A DNA stretch of 64,000 nt from Rallus limicola. Lineage: Eukaryota; Chordata; Aves; Gruiformes; Rallidae. The stretch is taken from the NCBI GenBank assembly GCA_022605955.1, contig JAKCOZ010000640.1, forward strand, positions 39,898 to 103,897, written 5' to 3'. Below the pieces are notes generated by a model. The model ran no database searches and was not told where the DNA came from. It was given only the letters and a program-made list of their open reading frames with translations. Of this stretch, positions 12,871 to 24,948 are shown in pieces (within the stretch, counting starts at the first letter, position 1; every line of letters starts with the position of its first letter). Made by a program: the position numbers and the translations under genes.

Positions 12871-13068
12871 TTGCCTGGAAAGAAGGAACATACATGCTAC
12901 CTCCTAAAGTGCTTTCCTCGGTCCTAGCAGACTGCAGTTCAAAACATGCTAAACGTCCAGCAATAACTCCCAAAGTAAAGAAGCTAGGCATGAAAGGCAT
13001 AGCTTGTCTGAAACCTCCTAACAGGACACACAAGCAGACCCTGTCACTTTGGCTCTCAGCCTTTTCCT
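12871..13068. repeat. Type C monomer (66)
   Basis: It has nine differences from type A, all between offsets 14 and 52: gaagg for gaggg, catacatgctacc, cctaaagtg, and gctttcctcggtcc. The other 160 bp are ordinary. This looks like a short patch copied from a diverged monomer family. Confidence 0.85.
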
Positions 13069-14454
13069 TTGCCTGGAAAGAGGGAACATGCCTGGAACCT
13101 CCTACGGTGCTTTTCTCGGCCCTAGCAGACTGCAGTTCAAAACATGCTAAACGTCCAGCAATAACTCCCAAAGTAAAGAAGCTAGGACTGAAAGGCATAG
13201 CTTGTCTGAAACCTCCTAACAGGACACACAAGCAGACCCTGTCACTTTGGCTCTCAGCCTTTTCCTTTGCCTGGAAAGAGGGAACATGCCTGGAACCTCC
13301 TACGGTGCTTTTCTCGGCCCTAGCAGACTGCAGTTCAAAACATGCTAAACGTCCAGCAATAACTCCCAAAGTAAAGAAGCTAGGACTGAAAGGCATAGCT
13401 TGTCTGAAACCTCCTAACAGGACACACAAGCAGACCCTGTCACTTTGGCTCTCAGCCTTTTCCTTTGCCTGGAAAGAGGGAACATGCCTGGAACCTCCTA
13501 CGGTGCTTTTCTCGGCCCTAGCAGACTGCAGTTCAAAACATGCTAAACGTCCAGCAATAACTCCCAAAGTAAAGAAGCTAGGCATGAAAGGCATAGCTTG
13601 TCTGAAACCTCCTAACAGGACACACAAGCAGACCCTGTCACTTTGGCTCTCAGCCTTTTCCTTTGCCTGGAAAGAGGGAACATGCCTGGAACCTCCTACG
13701 GTGCTTTTCTCGGCCCTAGCAGACTGCAGTTCAAAACATGCTAAACGTCCAGCAATAACTCCCAAAGTAAAGAAGCTAGGACTGAAAGGCATAGCTTGTC
13801 TGAAACCTCCTAACAGGACACACAAGCAGACCCTGTCACTTTGGCTCTCAGCCTTTTCCTTTGCCTGGAAAGAGGGAACATGCCTGGAACCTCCTACGGT
13901 GCTTTTCTCGGCCCTAGCAGACTGCAGTTCAAAACATGCTAAACGTCCAGCAATAACTCCCAAAGTAAAGAAGCTAGGCATGAAAGGCATAGCTTGTCTG
14001 AAACCTCCTAACAGGACACACAAGCAGACCCTGTCACTTTGGCTCTCAGCCTTTTCCTTTGCCTGGAAAGAGGGAACATGCCTGGAACCTCCTACGGTGC
14101 TTTTCTCGGCCCTAGCAGACTGCAGTTCAAAACATGCTAAACGTCCAGCAATAACTCCCAAAGTAAAGAAGCTAGGCATGAAAGGCATAGCTTGTCTGAA
14201 ACCTCCTAACAGGACACACAAGCAGACCCTGTCACTTTGGCTCTCAGCCTTTTCCTTTGCCTGGAAAGAGGGAACATGCCTGGAACCTCCTACGGTGCTT
14301 TTCTCGGCCCTAGCAGACTGCAGTTCAAAACATGCTAAACGTCCAGCAATAACTCCCAAAGTAAAGAAGCTAGGACTGAAAGGCATAGCTTGTCTGAAAC
14401 CTCCTAACAGGACACACAAGCAGACCCTGTCACTTTGGCTCTCAGCCTTTTCCT

Positions 14455-14652
14455 TTGCCTGGAAAGAAGGAACATACATGCTACCTCCTAAAGTGCTTTC
14501 CTCGGTCCTAGCAGACTGCAGTTCAAAACATGCTAAACGTCCAGCAATAACTCCCAAAGTAAAGAAGCTAGGCATGAAAGGCATAGCTTGTCTGAAACCT
14601 CCTAACAGGACACACAAGCAGACCCTGTCACTTTGGCTCTCAGCCTTTTCCT
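14455..14652. repeat. Type C monomer (74)
   Basis: It carries the same nine-difference patch as monomer 66, eight monomers upstream, and is again preceded by an L-allele type A monomer. Confidence 0.85.
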
Positions 14653-15642
14653 TTGCCTGGAAAGAGGGAACATGCCTGGAACCTCCTACGGTGCTTTTCT
14701 CGGCCCTAGCAGACTGCAGTTCAAAACATGCTAAACGTCCAGCAATAACTCCCAAAGTAAAGAAGCTAGGCATGAAAGGCATAGCTTGTCTGAAACCTCC
14801 TAACAGGACACACAAGCAGACCCTGTCACTTTGGCTCTCAGCCTTTTCCTTTGCCTGGAAAGAGGGAACATGCCTGGAACCTCCTACGGTGCTTTTCTCG
14901 GCCCTAGCAGACTGCAGTTCAAAACATGCTAAACGTCCAGCAATAACTCCCAAAGTAAAGAAGCTAGGACTGAAAGGCATAGCTTGTCTGAAACCTCCTA
15001 ACAGGACACACAAGCAGACCCTGTCACTTTGGCTCTCAGCCTTTTCCTTTGCCTGGAAAGAGGGAACATGCCTGGAACCTCCTACGGTGCTTTTCTCGGC
15101 CCTAGCAGACTGCAGTTCAAAACATGCTAAACGTCCAGCAATAACTCCCAAAGTAAAGAAGCTAGGCATGAAAGGCATAGCTTGTCTGAAACCTCCTAAC
15201 AGGACACACAAGCAGACCCTGTCACTTTGGCTCTCAGCCTTTTCCTTTGCCTGGAAAGAGGGAACATGCCTGGAACCTCCTACGGTGCTTTTCTCGGCCC
15301 TAGCAGACTGCAGTTCAAAACATGCTAAACGTCCAGCAATAACTCCCAAAGTAAAGAAGCTAGGCATGAAAGGCATAGCTTGTCTGAAACCTCCTAACAG
15401 GACACACAAGCAGACCCTGTCACTTTGGCTCTCAGCCTTTTCCTTTGCCTGGAAAGAGGGAACATGCCTGGAACCTCCTACGGTGCTTTTCTCGGCCCTA
15501 GCAGACTGCAGTTCAAAACATGCTAAACGTCCAGCAATAACTCCCAAAGTAAAGAAGCTAGGACTGAAAGGCATAGCTTGTCTGAAACCTCCTAACAGGA
15601 CACACAAGCAGACCCTGTCACTTTGGCTCTCAGCCTTTTCCT

Positions 15643-15840
15643 TTGCCTGGAAAGAAGGAACATACATGCTACCTCCTAAAGTGCTTTCCTCGGTCCTAGC
15701 AGACTGCAGTTCAAAACATGCTAAACGTCCAGCAATAACTCCCAAAGTAAAGAAGCTAGGCATGAAAGGCATAGCTTGTCTGAAACCTCCTAACAGGACA
15801 CACAAGCAGACCCTGTCACTTTGGCTCTCAGCCTTTTCCT
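15643..15840. repeat. Type C monomer (80)
   Basis: Third copy of the nine-difference patch in unit I, six monomers after monomer 74. The run L, M, M, L of flanking A monomers also repeats. Confidence 0.85.
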
Positions 15841-17820
15841 TTGCCTGGAAAGAGGGAACATGCCTGGAACCTCCTACGGTGCTTTTCTCGGCCCTAGCAG
15901 ACTGCAGTTCAAAACATGCTAAACGTCCAGCAATAACTCCCAAAGTAAAGAAGCTAGGCATGAAAGGCATAGCTTGTCTGAAACCTCCTAACAGGACACA
16001 CAAGCAGACCCTGTCACTTTGGCTCTCAGCCTTTTCCTTTGCCTGGAAAGAGGGAACATGCCTGGAACCTCCTACGGTGCTTTTCTCGGCCCTAGCAGAC
16101 TGCAGTTCAAAACATGCTAAACGTCCAGCAATAACTCCCAAAGTAAAGAAGCTAGGACTGAAAGGCATAGCTTGTCTGAAACCTCCTAACAGGACACACA
16201 AGCAGACCCTGTCACTTTGGCTCTCAGCCTTTTCCTTTGCCTGGAAAGAGGGAACATGCCTGGAACCTCCTACGGTGCTTTTCTCGGCCCTAGCAGACTG
16301 CAGTTCAAAACATGCTAAACGTCCAGCAATAACTCCCAAAGTAAAGAAGCTAGGCATGAAAGGCATAGCTTGTCTGAAACCTCCTAACAGGACACACAAG
16401 CAGACCCTGTCACTTTGGCTCTCAACCTTTTCCTTTGCCTGGAAAGAGGGAACATGCCTGGAACCTCCTACGGTGCTTTTCTCGGCCCTAGCAGACTGCA
16501 GTTCAAAACATGCTAAACGTCCAGCAATAACTCCCAAAGTAAAGAAGCTAGGCATGAAAGGCATAGCTTGTCTGAAACCTCCTAACAGGACACACAAGCA
16601 GACCCTGTCACTTTGGCTCTCAGCCTTTTCCTTTGCCTGGAAAGAGGGAACATGCCTGGAACCTCCTACGGTGCTTTTCTCGGCCCTAGCAGACTGCAGT
16701 TCAAAACATGCTAAACGTCCAGCAATAACTCCCAAAGTAAAGAAGCTAGGACTGAAAGGCATAGCTTGTCTGAAACCTCCTAACAGGACACACAAGCAGA
16801 CCCTGTCACTTTGGCTCTCAGCCTTTTCCTTTGCCTGGAAAGAGGGAACATGCCTGGAACCTCCTACGGTGCTTTTCTCGGCCCTAGCAGACTGCAGTTC
16901 AAAACATGCTAAACGTCCAGCAATAACTCCCAAAGTAAAGAAGCTAGGACTGAAAGGCATAGCTTGTCTGAAACCTCCTAACAGGACACACAAGCAGACC
17001 CTGTCACTTTGGCTCTCAGCCTTTTCCTTTGCCTGGAAAGAGGGAACATGCCTGGAACCTCCTACGGTGCTTTTCTCGGCCCTAGCAGACTGCAGTTCAA
17101 AACATGCTAAACGTCCAGCAATAACTCCCAAAGTAAAGAAGCTAGGACTGAAAGGCATAGCTTGTCTGAAACCTCCTAACAGGACACACAAGCAGACCCT
17201 GTCACTTTGGCTCTCAGCCTTTTCCTTTGCCTGGAAAGAGGGAACATGCCTGGAACCTCCTACGGTGCTTTTCTCGGCCCTAGCAGACTGCAGTTCAAAA
17301 CATGCTAAACGTCCAGCAATAACTCCCAAAGTAAAGAAGCTAGGACTGAAAGGCATAGCTTGTCTGAAACCTCCTAACAGGACACACAAGCAGACCCTGT
17401 CACTTTGGCTCTCAGCCTTTTCCTTTGCCTGGAAAGAGGGAACATGCCTGGAACCTCCTACGGTGCTTTTCTCGGCCCTAGCAGACTGCAGTTCAAAACA
17501 TGCTAAACGTCCAGCAATAACTCCCAAAGTAAAGAAGCTAGGACTGAAAGGCATAGCTTGTCTGAAACCTCCTAACAGGACACACAAGCAGACCCTGTCA
17601 CTTTGGCTCTCAGCCTTTTCCTTTGCCTGGAAAGAGGGAACATACCTGCTACCTCCTACGGTGCTTTTCTCGGCCCTAGCAGACTGCAGTTCAAAACATG
17701 CTAAACGTCCAGCAATAACTCCCAAAGTAAAGAAGCTAGGACTGAAAGGCATAGCTTGTCTGAAACCTCCTAACAGGACACACAAGCAGACCCTGTCACT
17801 TTGGCTCTCAGCCTTTTCCT

Positions 17821-19998
17821 TTGCCTGGAAAGAGGGAACATACCTGCTACCTCCTACAGTGCTTTTCTCGGCCCTAGCAGACTGCAGTTCAAAACATGCT
17901 AAACGTCCAGCAATAACTCCCAAAGTAAAGAAGCTAGGCATGAAAGGCATAGCTTGTCTGAAACCTCCTAACAGGACTCACAAGCAGACCCTGTCACTTT
18001 GGCTCTCAGCCTTTTCCTTTGCCTGGAAAGAGGGAACATGCCTGGAACCTCCTACGGTGCTTTTCTCGGCCCTAGCAGACTGCAGTTCAAAACATGCTAA
18101 ACGTCCAGCAATAACTCCCAAAGTAAAGAAGCTAGGCATGAAAGGCATAGCTTGTCTGAAACCTCCTAACAGGACTCACAAGCAGACCCTGTCACTTTGG
18201 CTCTCAGCCTTTTCCTTTGCCTGGAAAGAGGGAACATGCCTGGAACCTCCTACGGTGCTTTTCTCGGCCCTAGCAGACTGCAGTTCAAAACATGCTAAAC
18301 GTCCAGCAATAACTCCCAAAGTAAAGAAGCTAGGCATGAAAGGCATAGCTTGTCTGAAACCTCCTAACAGGACACACAAGCAGACCCTGTCACTTTGGCT
18401 CTCAGCCTTTTCCTTTGCCTGGAAAGAGGGAACATACCTGCTACCTCCTACAGTGCTTTTCTCGGCCCTAGCAGACTGCAGTTCAAAACATGCTAAACGT
18501 CCAGCAATAACTCCCAAAGTAAAGAAGCTAGGCATGAAAGGCATAGCTTGTCTGAAACCTCCTAACAGGACACACAAGCAGACCCTGTCACTTTGGCTCT
18601 CAGCCTTTTCCTTTGCCTGGAAAGAGGGAACATGCCTGGAACCTCCTACGGTGCTTTTCTCGGCCCTAGCAGACTGCAGTTCAAAACATGCTAAACGTCC
18701 AGCAATAACTCCCAAAGTAAAGAAGCTAGGCATGAAAGGCATAGCTTGTCTGAAACCTCCTAACAGGACACACAAGCAGACCCTGTCACTTTGGCTCTCA
18801 GCCTTTTCCTTTGCCTGGAAAGAGGGAACATGCCTGGAACTTCCTACGGTGCTTTTCTCGGCCCTAGCAGACTGCAGTTCAAAACATGCTAAACGTCCAG
18901 CAATAACTCCCAAAGTAAAGAAGCTAGGCATGAAAGGCATAGCTTGTCTGAAACCTCCTAACAGGACACACAAGCAGACCCTGTCACTTTGGCTCTCAGC
19001 CTTTTCCTTTGCCTGGAAAGAGGGAACATGCCTGGAACCTCCTACGGTGCTTTTCTCGGCCCTAGCAGACTGCAGTTCAAAACATGCTAAACGTCCAGCA
19101 ATAACTCCCAAAGTAAAGAAGCTAGGACTGAAAGGCATAGCTTGTCTGAAACCTCCTAACAGGACACACAAGCAGACCCTGTCACTTTGGCTCTCAGCCT
19201 TTTCCTTTGCCTGGAAAGAGGGAACATGCCTGGAACCTCCTACGGTGCTTTTCTCGGCCCTAGCAGACTGCAGTTCAAAACATGCTAAACGTCCAGCAAT
19301 AACTCCCAAAGTAAAGAAGCTAGGCATGAAAGGCATAGCTTGTCTGAAACCTCCTAACAGGACACACAAGCAGACTCTGTCACTTTGGCTCTCAGCCTCT
19401 TCCTTTGCCTGGAAAGAGGGAACATGCCTGGAACCTCCTACAGTGCTTTTCTCGGCCCTAGCAGACTGCAGTTCAAAACATGCTAAACGTCCAGCAATAA
19501 CTCCCAAAGTAAAGAAGCTAGGACTGAAAGGCATAGCTTGTCTGAAACCTCCTAACAGGACACACAAGCAGACCCTGTCACTTTGGCTCTCAGCCTTTTC
19601 CTTTGCCTGGAAAGAGGGAACATGCCTGGAACCTCCTACGGTGCTTTTCTCGGCCCTAGCAGACTGCAGTTCAAAACATGCTAAACGTCCAGCAATAACT
19701 CCCAAAGTAAAGAAGCTAGGACTGAAAGGCATAGCTTGTCTGAAACCTCCTAACAGGACACACAAGCAGACCCTGTCACTTTGGCTCTCAGCCTTTTCCT
19801 TTGCCTGGAAAGAGGGAACATGCCTGGAACCTCCTACGGTGCTTTTCTCGGCCCTAGCAGACTGCAGTTCAAAACATGCTAAACGTCCAGCAATAACTCC
19901 CAAAGTAAAGAAGCTAGGCATGAAAGGCATAGCTTGTCTGAAACCTCCTAACAGGACACACAAGCAGACCCTGTCACTTTGGCTCTCAGCCTTTTCCT
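17821..19998. repeat. 11-mer higher-order repeat, copy 1 in unit II
   Basis: Monomers 91-101 correspond one to one with monomers 4-14, 17,226 bp upstream. They include the actcac doublet at 17978/18176, type D at 18841, and the paired cagtg plus cagactctg variants at monomers 98-99. A private T>C at 19399 distinguishes this copy. Confidence 0.78.
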
Positions 19999-21978
19999 TT
20001 GCCTGGAAAGAGGGAACATACCTGCTACCTCCTACAGTGCTTTTCTCGGCCCTAGCAGACTGCAGTTCAAAACATGCTAAACGTCCAGCAATAACTCCCA
20101 AAGTAAAGAAGCTAGGCATGAAAGGCATAGCTTGTCTGAAACCTCCTAACAGGACTCACAAGCAGACCCTGTCACTTTGGCTCTCAGCCTTTTCCTTTGC
20201 CTGGAAAGAGGGAACATGCCTGGAACCTCCTACGGTGCTTTTCTCGGCCCTAGCAGACTGCAGTTCAAAACATGCTAAACGTCCAGCAATAACTCCCAAA
20301 GTAAAGAAGCTAGGCATGAAAGGCATAGCTTGTCTGAAACCTCCTAACAGGACTCACAAGCAGACCCTGTCACTTTGGCTCTCAGCCTTTTCCTTTGCCT
20401 GGAAAGAGGGAACATGCCTGGAACCTCCTACGGTGCTTTTCTCGGCCCTAGCAGACTGCAGTTCAAAACATGCTAAACGTCCAGCAATAACTCCCAAAGT
20501 AAAGAAGCTAGGCATGAAAGGCATAGCTTGTCTGAAACCTCCTAACAGGACACACAAGCAGACCCTGTCACTTTGGCTCTCAGCCTTTTCCTTTGCCTGG
20601 AAAGAGGGAACATACCTGCTACCTCCTACAGTGCTTTTCTCGGCCCTAGCAGACTGCAGTTCAAAACATGCTAAACGTCCAGCAATAACTCCCAAAGTAA
20701 AGAAGCTAGGCATGAAAGGCATAGCTTGTCTGAAACCTCCTAACAGGACACACAAGCAGACCCTGTCACTTTGGCTCTCAGCCTTTTCCTTTGCCTGGAA
20801 AGAGGGAACATGCCTGGAACCTCCTACGGTGCTTTTCTCGGCCCTAGCAGACTGCAGTTCAAAACATGCTAAACGTCCAGCAATAACTCCCAAAGTAAAG
20901 AAGCTAGGCATGAAAGGCATAGCTTGTCTGAAACCTCCTAACAGGACACACAAGCAGACCCTGTCACTTTGGCTCTCAGCCTTTTCCTTTGCCTGGAAAG
21001 AGGGAACATGCCTGGAACTTCCTACGGTGCTTTTCTCGGCCCTAGCAGACTGCAGTTCAAAACATGCTAAACGTCCAGCAATAACTCCCAAAGTAAAGAA
21101 GCTAGGCATGAAAGGCATAGCTTGTCTGAAACCTCCTAACAGGACACACAAGCAGACCCTGTCACTTTGGCTCTCAGCCTTTTCCTTTGCCTGGAAAGAG
21201 GGAACATGCCTGGAACCTCCTACGGTGCTTTTCTCGGCCCTAGCAGACTGCAGTTCAAAACATGCTAAACGTCCAGCAATAACTCCCAAAGTAAAGAAGC
21301 TAGGCATGAAAGGCATAGCTTGTCTGAAACCTCCTAACAGGACTCACAAGCAGACCCTGTCACTTTGGCTCTCAGCCTTTTCCTTTGCCTGGAAAGAGGG
21401 AACATGCCTGGAACCTCCTACGGTGCTTTTCTCGGCCCTAGCAGACTGCAGTTCAAAACATGCTAAACGTCCAGCAATAACTCCCAAAGTAAAGAAGCTA
21501 GGCATGAAAGGCATAGCTTGTCTGAAACCTCCTAACAGGACACACAAGCAGACCCTGTCACTTTGGCTCTCAGCCTTTTCCTTTGCCTGGAAAGAGGGAA
21601 CATGCCTGGAACCTCCTACGGTGCTTTTCTCGGCCCTAGCAGACTGCAGTTCAAAACATGCTAAACGTCCAGCAATAACTCCCAAAGTAAAGAAGCTAGG
21701 CATGAAAGGCATAGCTTGTCTGAAACCTCCTAACAGGACACACAAGCAGACCCTGTCACTTTGGCTCTCAGCCTTTTCCTTTGCCTGGAAAGAGGGAACA
21801 TACCTGCTACCTCCTACAGTGCTTTTCTCGGCCCTAGCAGACTGCAGTTCAAAACATGCTAAACGTCCAGCAATAACTCCCAAAGTAAAGAAGCTAGGCA
21901 TGAAAGGCATAGCTTGTCTGAAACCTCCTAACAGGACACACAAGCAGACCCTGTCACTTTGGCTCTCAGCCTTTTCCT
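19999..21978. repeat. 11-mer derivative, second copy in unit II, with four added monomers
   Basis: Monomers 102-107 match the first six of the 11-mer (actcac at 20156/20354, type D at 21019). Monomers 108-111 follow, with another actcac at 21344 and a type Y near 21800, and have no equivalent at this place in unit I. The added stretch resembles shuffled neighbouring monomers, as expected from unequal exchange. Confidence 0.6.
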
Positions 21979-23760
21979 TTGCCTGGAAAGAGGGAACATG
22001 CCTGGAACCTCCTACGGTGCTTTTCTCGGCCCTAGCAGACTGCAGTTCAAAACATGCTAAACGTCCAGCAATAACTCCCAAAGTAAAGAAGCTAGGCATG
22101 AAAGGCATAGCTTGTCTGAAACCTCCTAACAGGACACACAAGCAGACCCTGTCACTTTGGCTCTCAGCCTTTTCCTTTGCCTGGAAAGAGGGAACATGCC
22201 TGGAACCTCCTACGGTGCTTTTCTCGGCCCTAGCAGACTGCAGTTCAAAACATGCTAAACGTCCAGCAATAACTCCCAAAGTAAAGAAGCTAGGCATGAA
22301 ACGCATAGCTTGTCTGAAACCTCCTAACAGGACACACAAGCAGACCCTGTCACTTTGGCTCTCAGCCTTTTCCTTTGCCTGGAAAGAGGGAACATACCTG
22401 CTACCTCCTACAGTGCTTTTCTCGGCCCTAGCAGACTGCAGTTCAAAACATGCTAAACGTCCAGCAATAACTCCCAAAGTAAAGAAGCTAGGCATGAAAG
22501 GCATAGCTTGTCTGAAACCTCCTAACAGGACACACAAGCAGACCCTGTCACTTTGGCTCTCAGCCTTTTCCTTTGCCTGGAAAGAGGGAACATGCCTGGA
22601 ACCTCCTACGGTGCTTTTCTCGGCCCTAGCAGACTGCAGTTCAAAACATGCTAAACGTCCAGCAATAACTCCCAAAGTAAAGAAGCTAGGACTGAAAGGC
22701 ATAGCTTGTCTGAAACCTCCTAACAGGACACACAAGCAGACCCTGTCACTTTGGCTCTCAGCCTTTTCCTTTGCCTGGAAAGAGGGAACATGCCTGGAAC
22801 CTCCTACGGTGCTTTTCTCGGCCCTAGCAGACTGCAGTTCAAAACATGCTAAACGTCCAGCAATAACTCCCAAAGTAAAGAAGCTAGGCATGAAAGGCAT
22901 AGCTTGTCTGAAACCTCCTAACAGGACACACAAGCAGACCCTGTCACTTTGGCTCTCAGCCTTTTCCTTTGCCTGGAAAGAGGGAACATGCCTGGAACCT
23001 CCTACGGTGCTTTTCTCGGCCCTAGCAGACTGCAGTTCAAAACATGCTAAACGTCCAGCAATAACTCCCAAAGTAAAGAAGCTAGGACTGAAAGGCATAG
23101 CTTGTCTGAAACCTCCTAACAGGACACACAAGCAGACCCTGTCACTTTGGCTCTCAGCCTTTTCCTTTGCCTGGAAAGAGGGAACATGCCTGGAACCTCC
23201 TACGGTGCTTTTCTCGGCCCTAGCAGACTGCAGTTCAAAACATGCTAAACGTCCAGCAATAACTCCCAAAGTAAAGAAGCTAGGACTGAAAGGCATAGCT
23301 TGTCTGAAACCTCCTAACAGGACACACAAGCAGACCCTGTCACTTTGGCTCTCAGCCTTTTCCTTTGCCTGGAAAGAGGGAACATGCCTGGAACCTCCTA
23401 CGGTGCTTTTCTCGGCCCTAGCAGACTGCAGTTCAAAACATGCTAAACGTCCAGCAATAACTCCCAAAGTAAAGAAGCTAGGCATGAAAGGCATAGCTTG
23501 TCTGAAACCTCCTAACAGGACACACAAGCAGACCCTGTCACTTTGGCTCTCAGCCTTTTCCTTTGCCTGGAAAGAGGGAACATGCCTGGAACCTCCTACG
23601 GTGCTTTTCTCGGCCCTAGCAGACTGCAGTTCAAAACATGCTAAACGTCCAGCAATAACTCCCAAAGTAAAGAAGCTAGGCATGAAAGGCATAGCTTGTC
23701 TGAAACCTCCTAACAGGACACACAAGCAGACCCTGTCACTTTGGCTCTCAGCCTTTTCCT

Positions 23761-24948
23761 TTGCCTGGAAAGAGGGAACATACCTGCTACCTCCTACAGT
23801 GCTTTTCTCGGCCCTAGCAGACTGCAGTTCAAAACATGCTAAACGTCCAGCAATAACTACCAAAGTAAAGAAGCTAGGCATGAAAGGCATAGCTTGTCTG
23901 AAACCTCCTAACAGGACACACAAGCAGACCCTGTCACTTTGGCTCTCAGCCTTTTCCTTTGCCTGGAAAGAGGGAACATGCCTGGAACCTCCTACGGTGC
24001 TTTTCTCGGCCCTAGCAGACTGCAGTTCAAAACATGCTAAACGTCCAGCAATAACTCCCAAAGTAAAGAAGCTAGGACTGAAAGGCATAGCTTGTCTGAA
24101 ACCTCCTAACAGGACACACAAGCAGACCCTGTCACTTTGGCTCTCAGCCTTTTCCTTTGCCTGGAAAGAGGGAACATGCCTGGAACCTCCTACGGTGCTT
24201 TTCTCGGCCCTAGCAGACTGCAGTTCAAAACATGCTAAACGTCCAGCAATAACTCCCAAAGTAAAGAAGCTAGGCATGAAAGGCATAGCTTGTCTGAAAC
24301 CTCCTAACAGGACACACAAGCAGACCCTGTCACTTTGGCTCTCAGCCTTTTCCTTTGCCTGGAAAGAGGGAACATACCTGCTACCTCCTACAGTGCTTTT
24401 CTCGGCCCTAGCAGACTGCAGTTCAAAACATGCTAAACGTCCAGCAATAACTACCAAAGTAAAGAAGCTAGGCATGAAAGGCATAGCTTGTCTGAAACCT
24501 CCTAACAGGACACACAAGCAGACCCTGTCACTTTGGCTCTCAGCCTTTTCCTTTGCCTGGAAAGAGGGAACATGCCTGGAACCTCCTACGGTGCTTTTCT
24601 CGGCCCTAGCAGACTGCAGTTCAAAACATGCTAAACGTCCAGCAATAACTCCCAAAGTAAAGAAGCTAGGACTGAAAGGCATAGCTTGTCTGAAACCTCC
24701 TAACAGGACACACAAGCAGACCCTGTCACTTTGGCTCTCAGCCTTTTCCTTTGCCTGGAAAGAGGGAACATGCCTGGAACCTCCTACGGTGCTTTTCTCG
24801 GCCCTAGCAGACTGCAGTTCAAAACATGCTAAACGTCCAGCAATAACTCCCAAAGTAAAGAAGCTAGGACTGAAAGGCATAGCTTGTCTGAAACCTCCTA
24901 ACAGGACACACAAGCAGACCCTGTCACTTTGGCTCTCAGCCTTTTCCT
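23761..24948. repeat. 3-mer tandem duplication marked by aactaccaa, unit II
   Basis: Monomers 121-126 are the counterpart, 18,018 bp on, of the 3-mer pair in unit I. The aactaccaa markers sit at 23859 and 24453. The private 5847 change of unit I is absent, so it arose after the long-range duplication or was lost here. Confidence 0.7.

Larger units (their letters stand above)
595..17820. repeat. Long-range repeat unit I (87 monomers, 17,226 bp)
   Basis: Monomers 4-90. Rare variants here recur in unit II in the same order: actcac doublets at 752/950 and 2930/3128; cagactctg at 2150; aaacgcatag at 4284; aactaccaa at 5841 and 6435; gccaggcctg at 7243; accttcttacag near 8660; cattctaaa at 8988; gctacgca at 10017; ggacttaaa at 12398; ctcaacc at 16425. 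The offset to unit II is 17,226, then 18,018, then 18,612 bp (87, 91, 94 monomers). The first half (to about 8.9 kb) is rich in type Y and D monomers; the second half lacks Y until monomer 90 and holds three type C monomers. Start and end are accurate to about one monomer. Confidence 0.85.
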
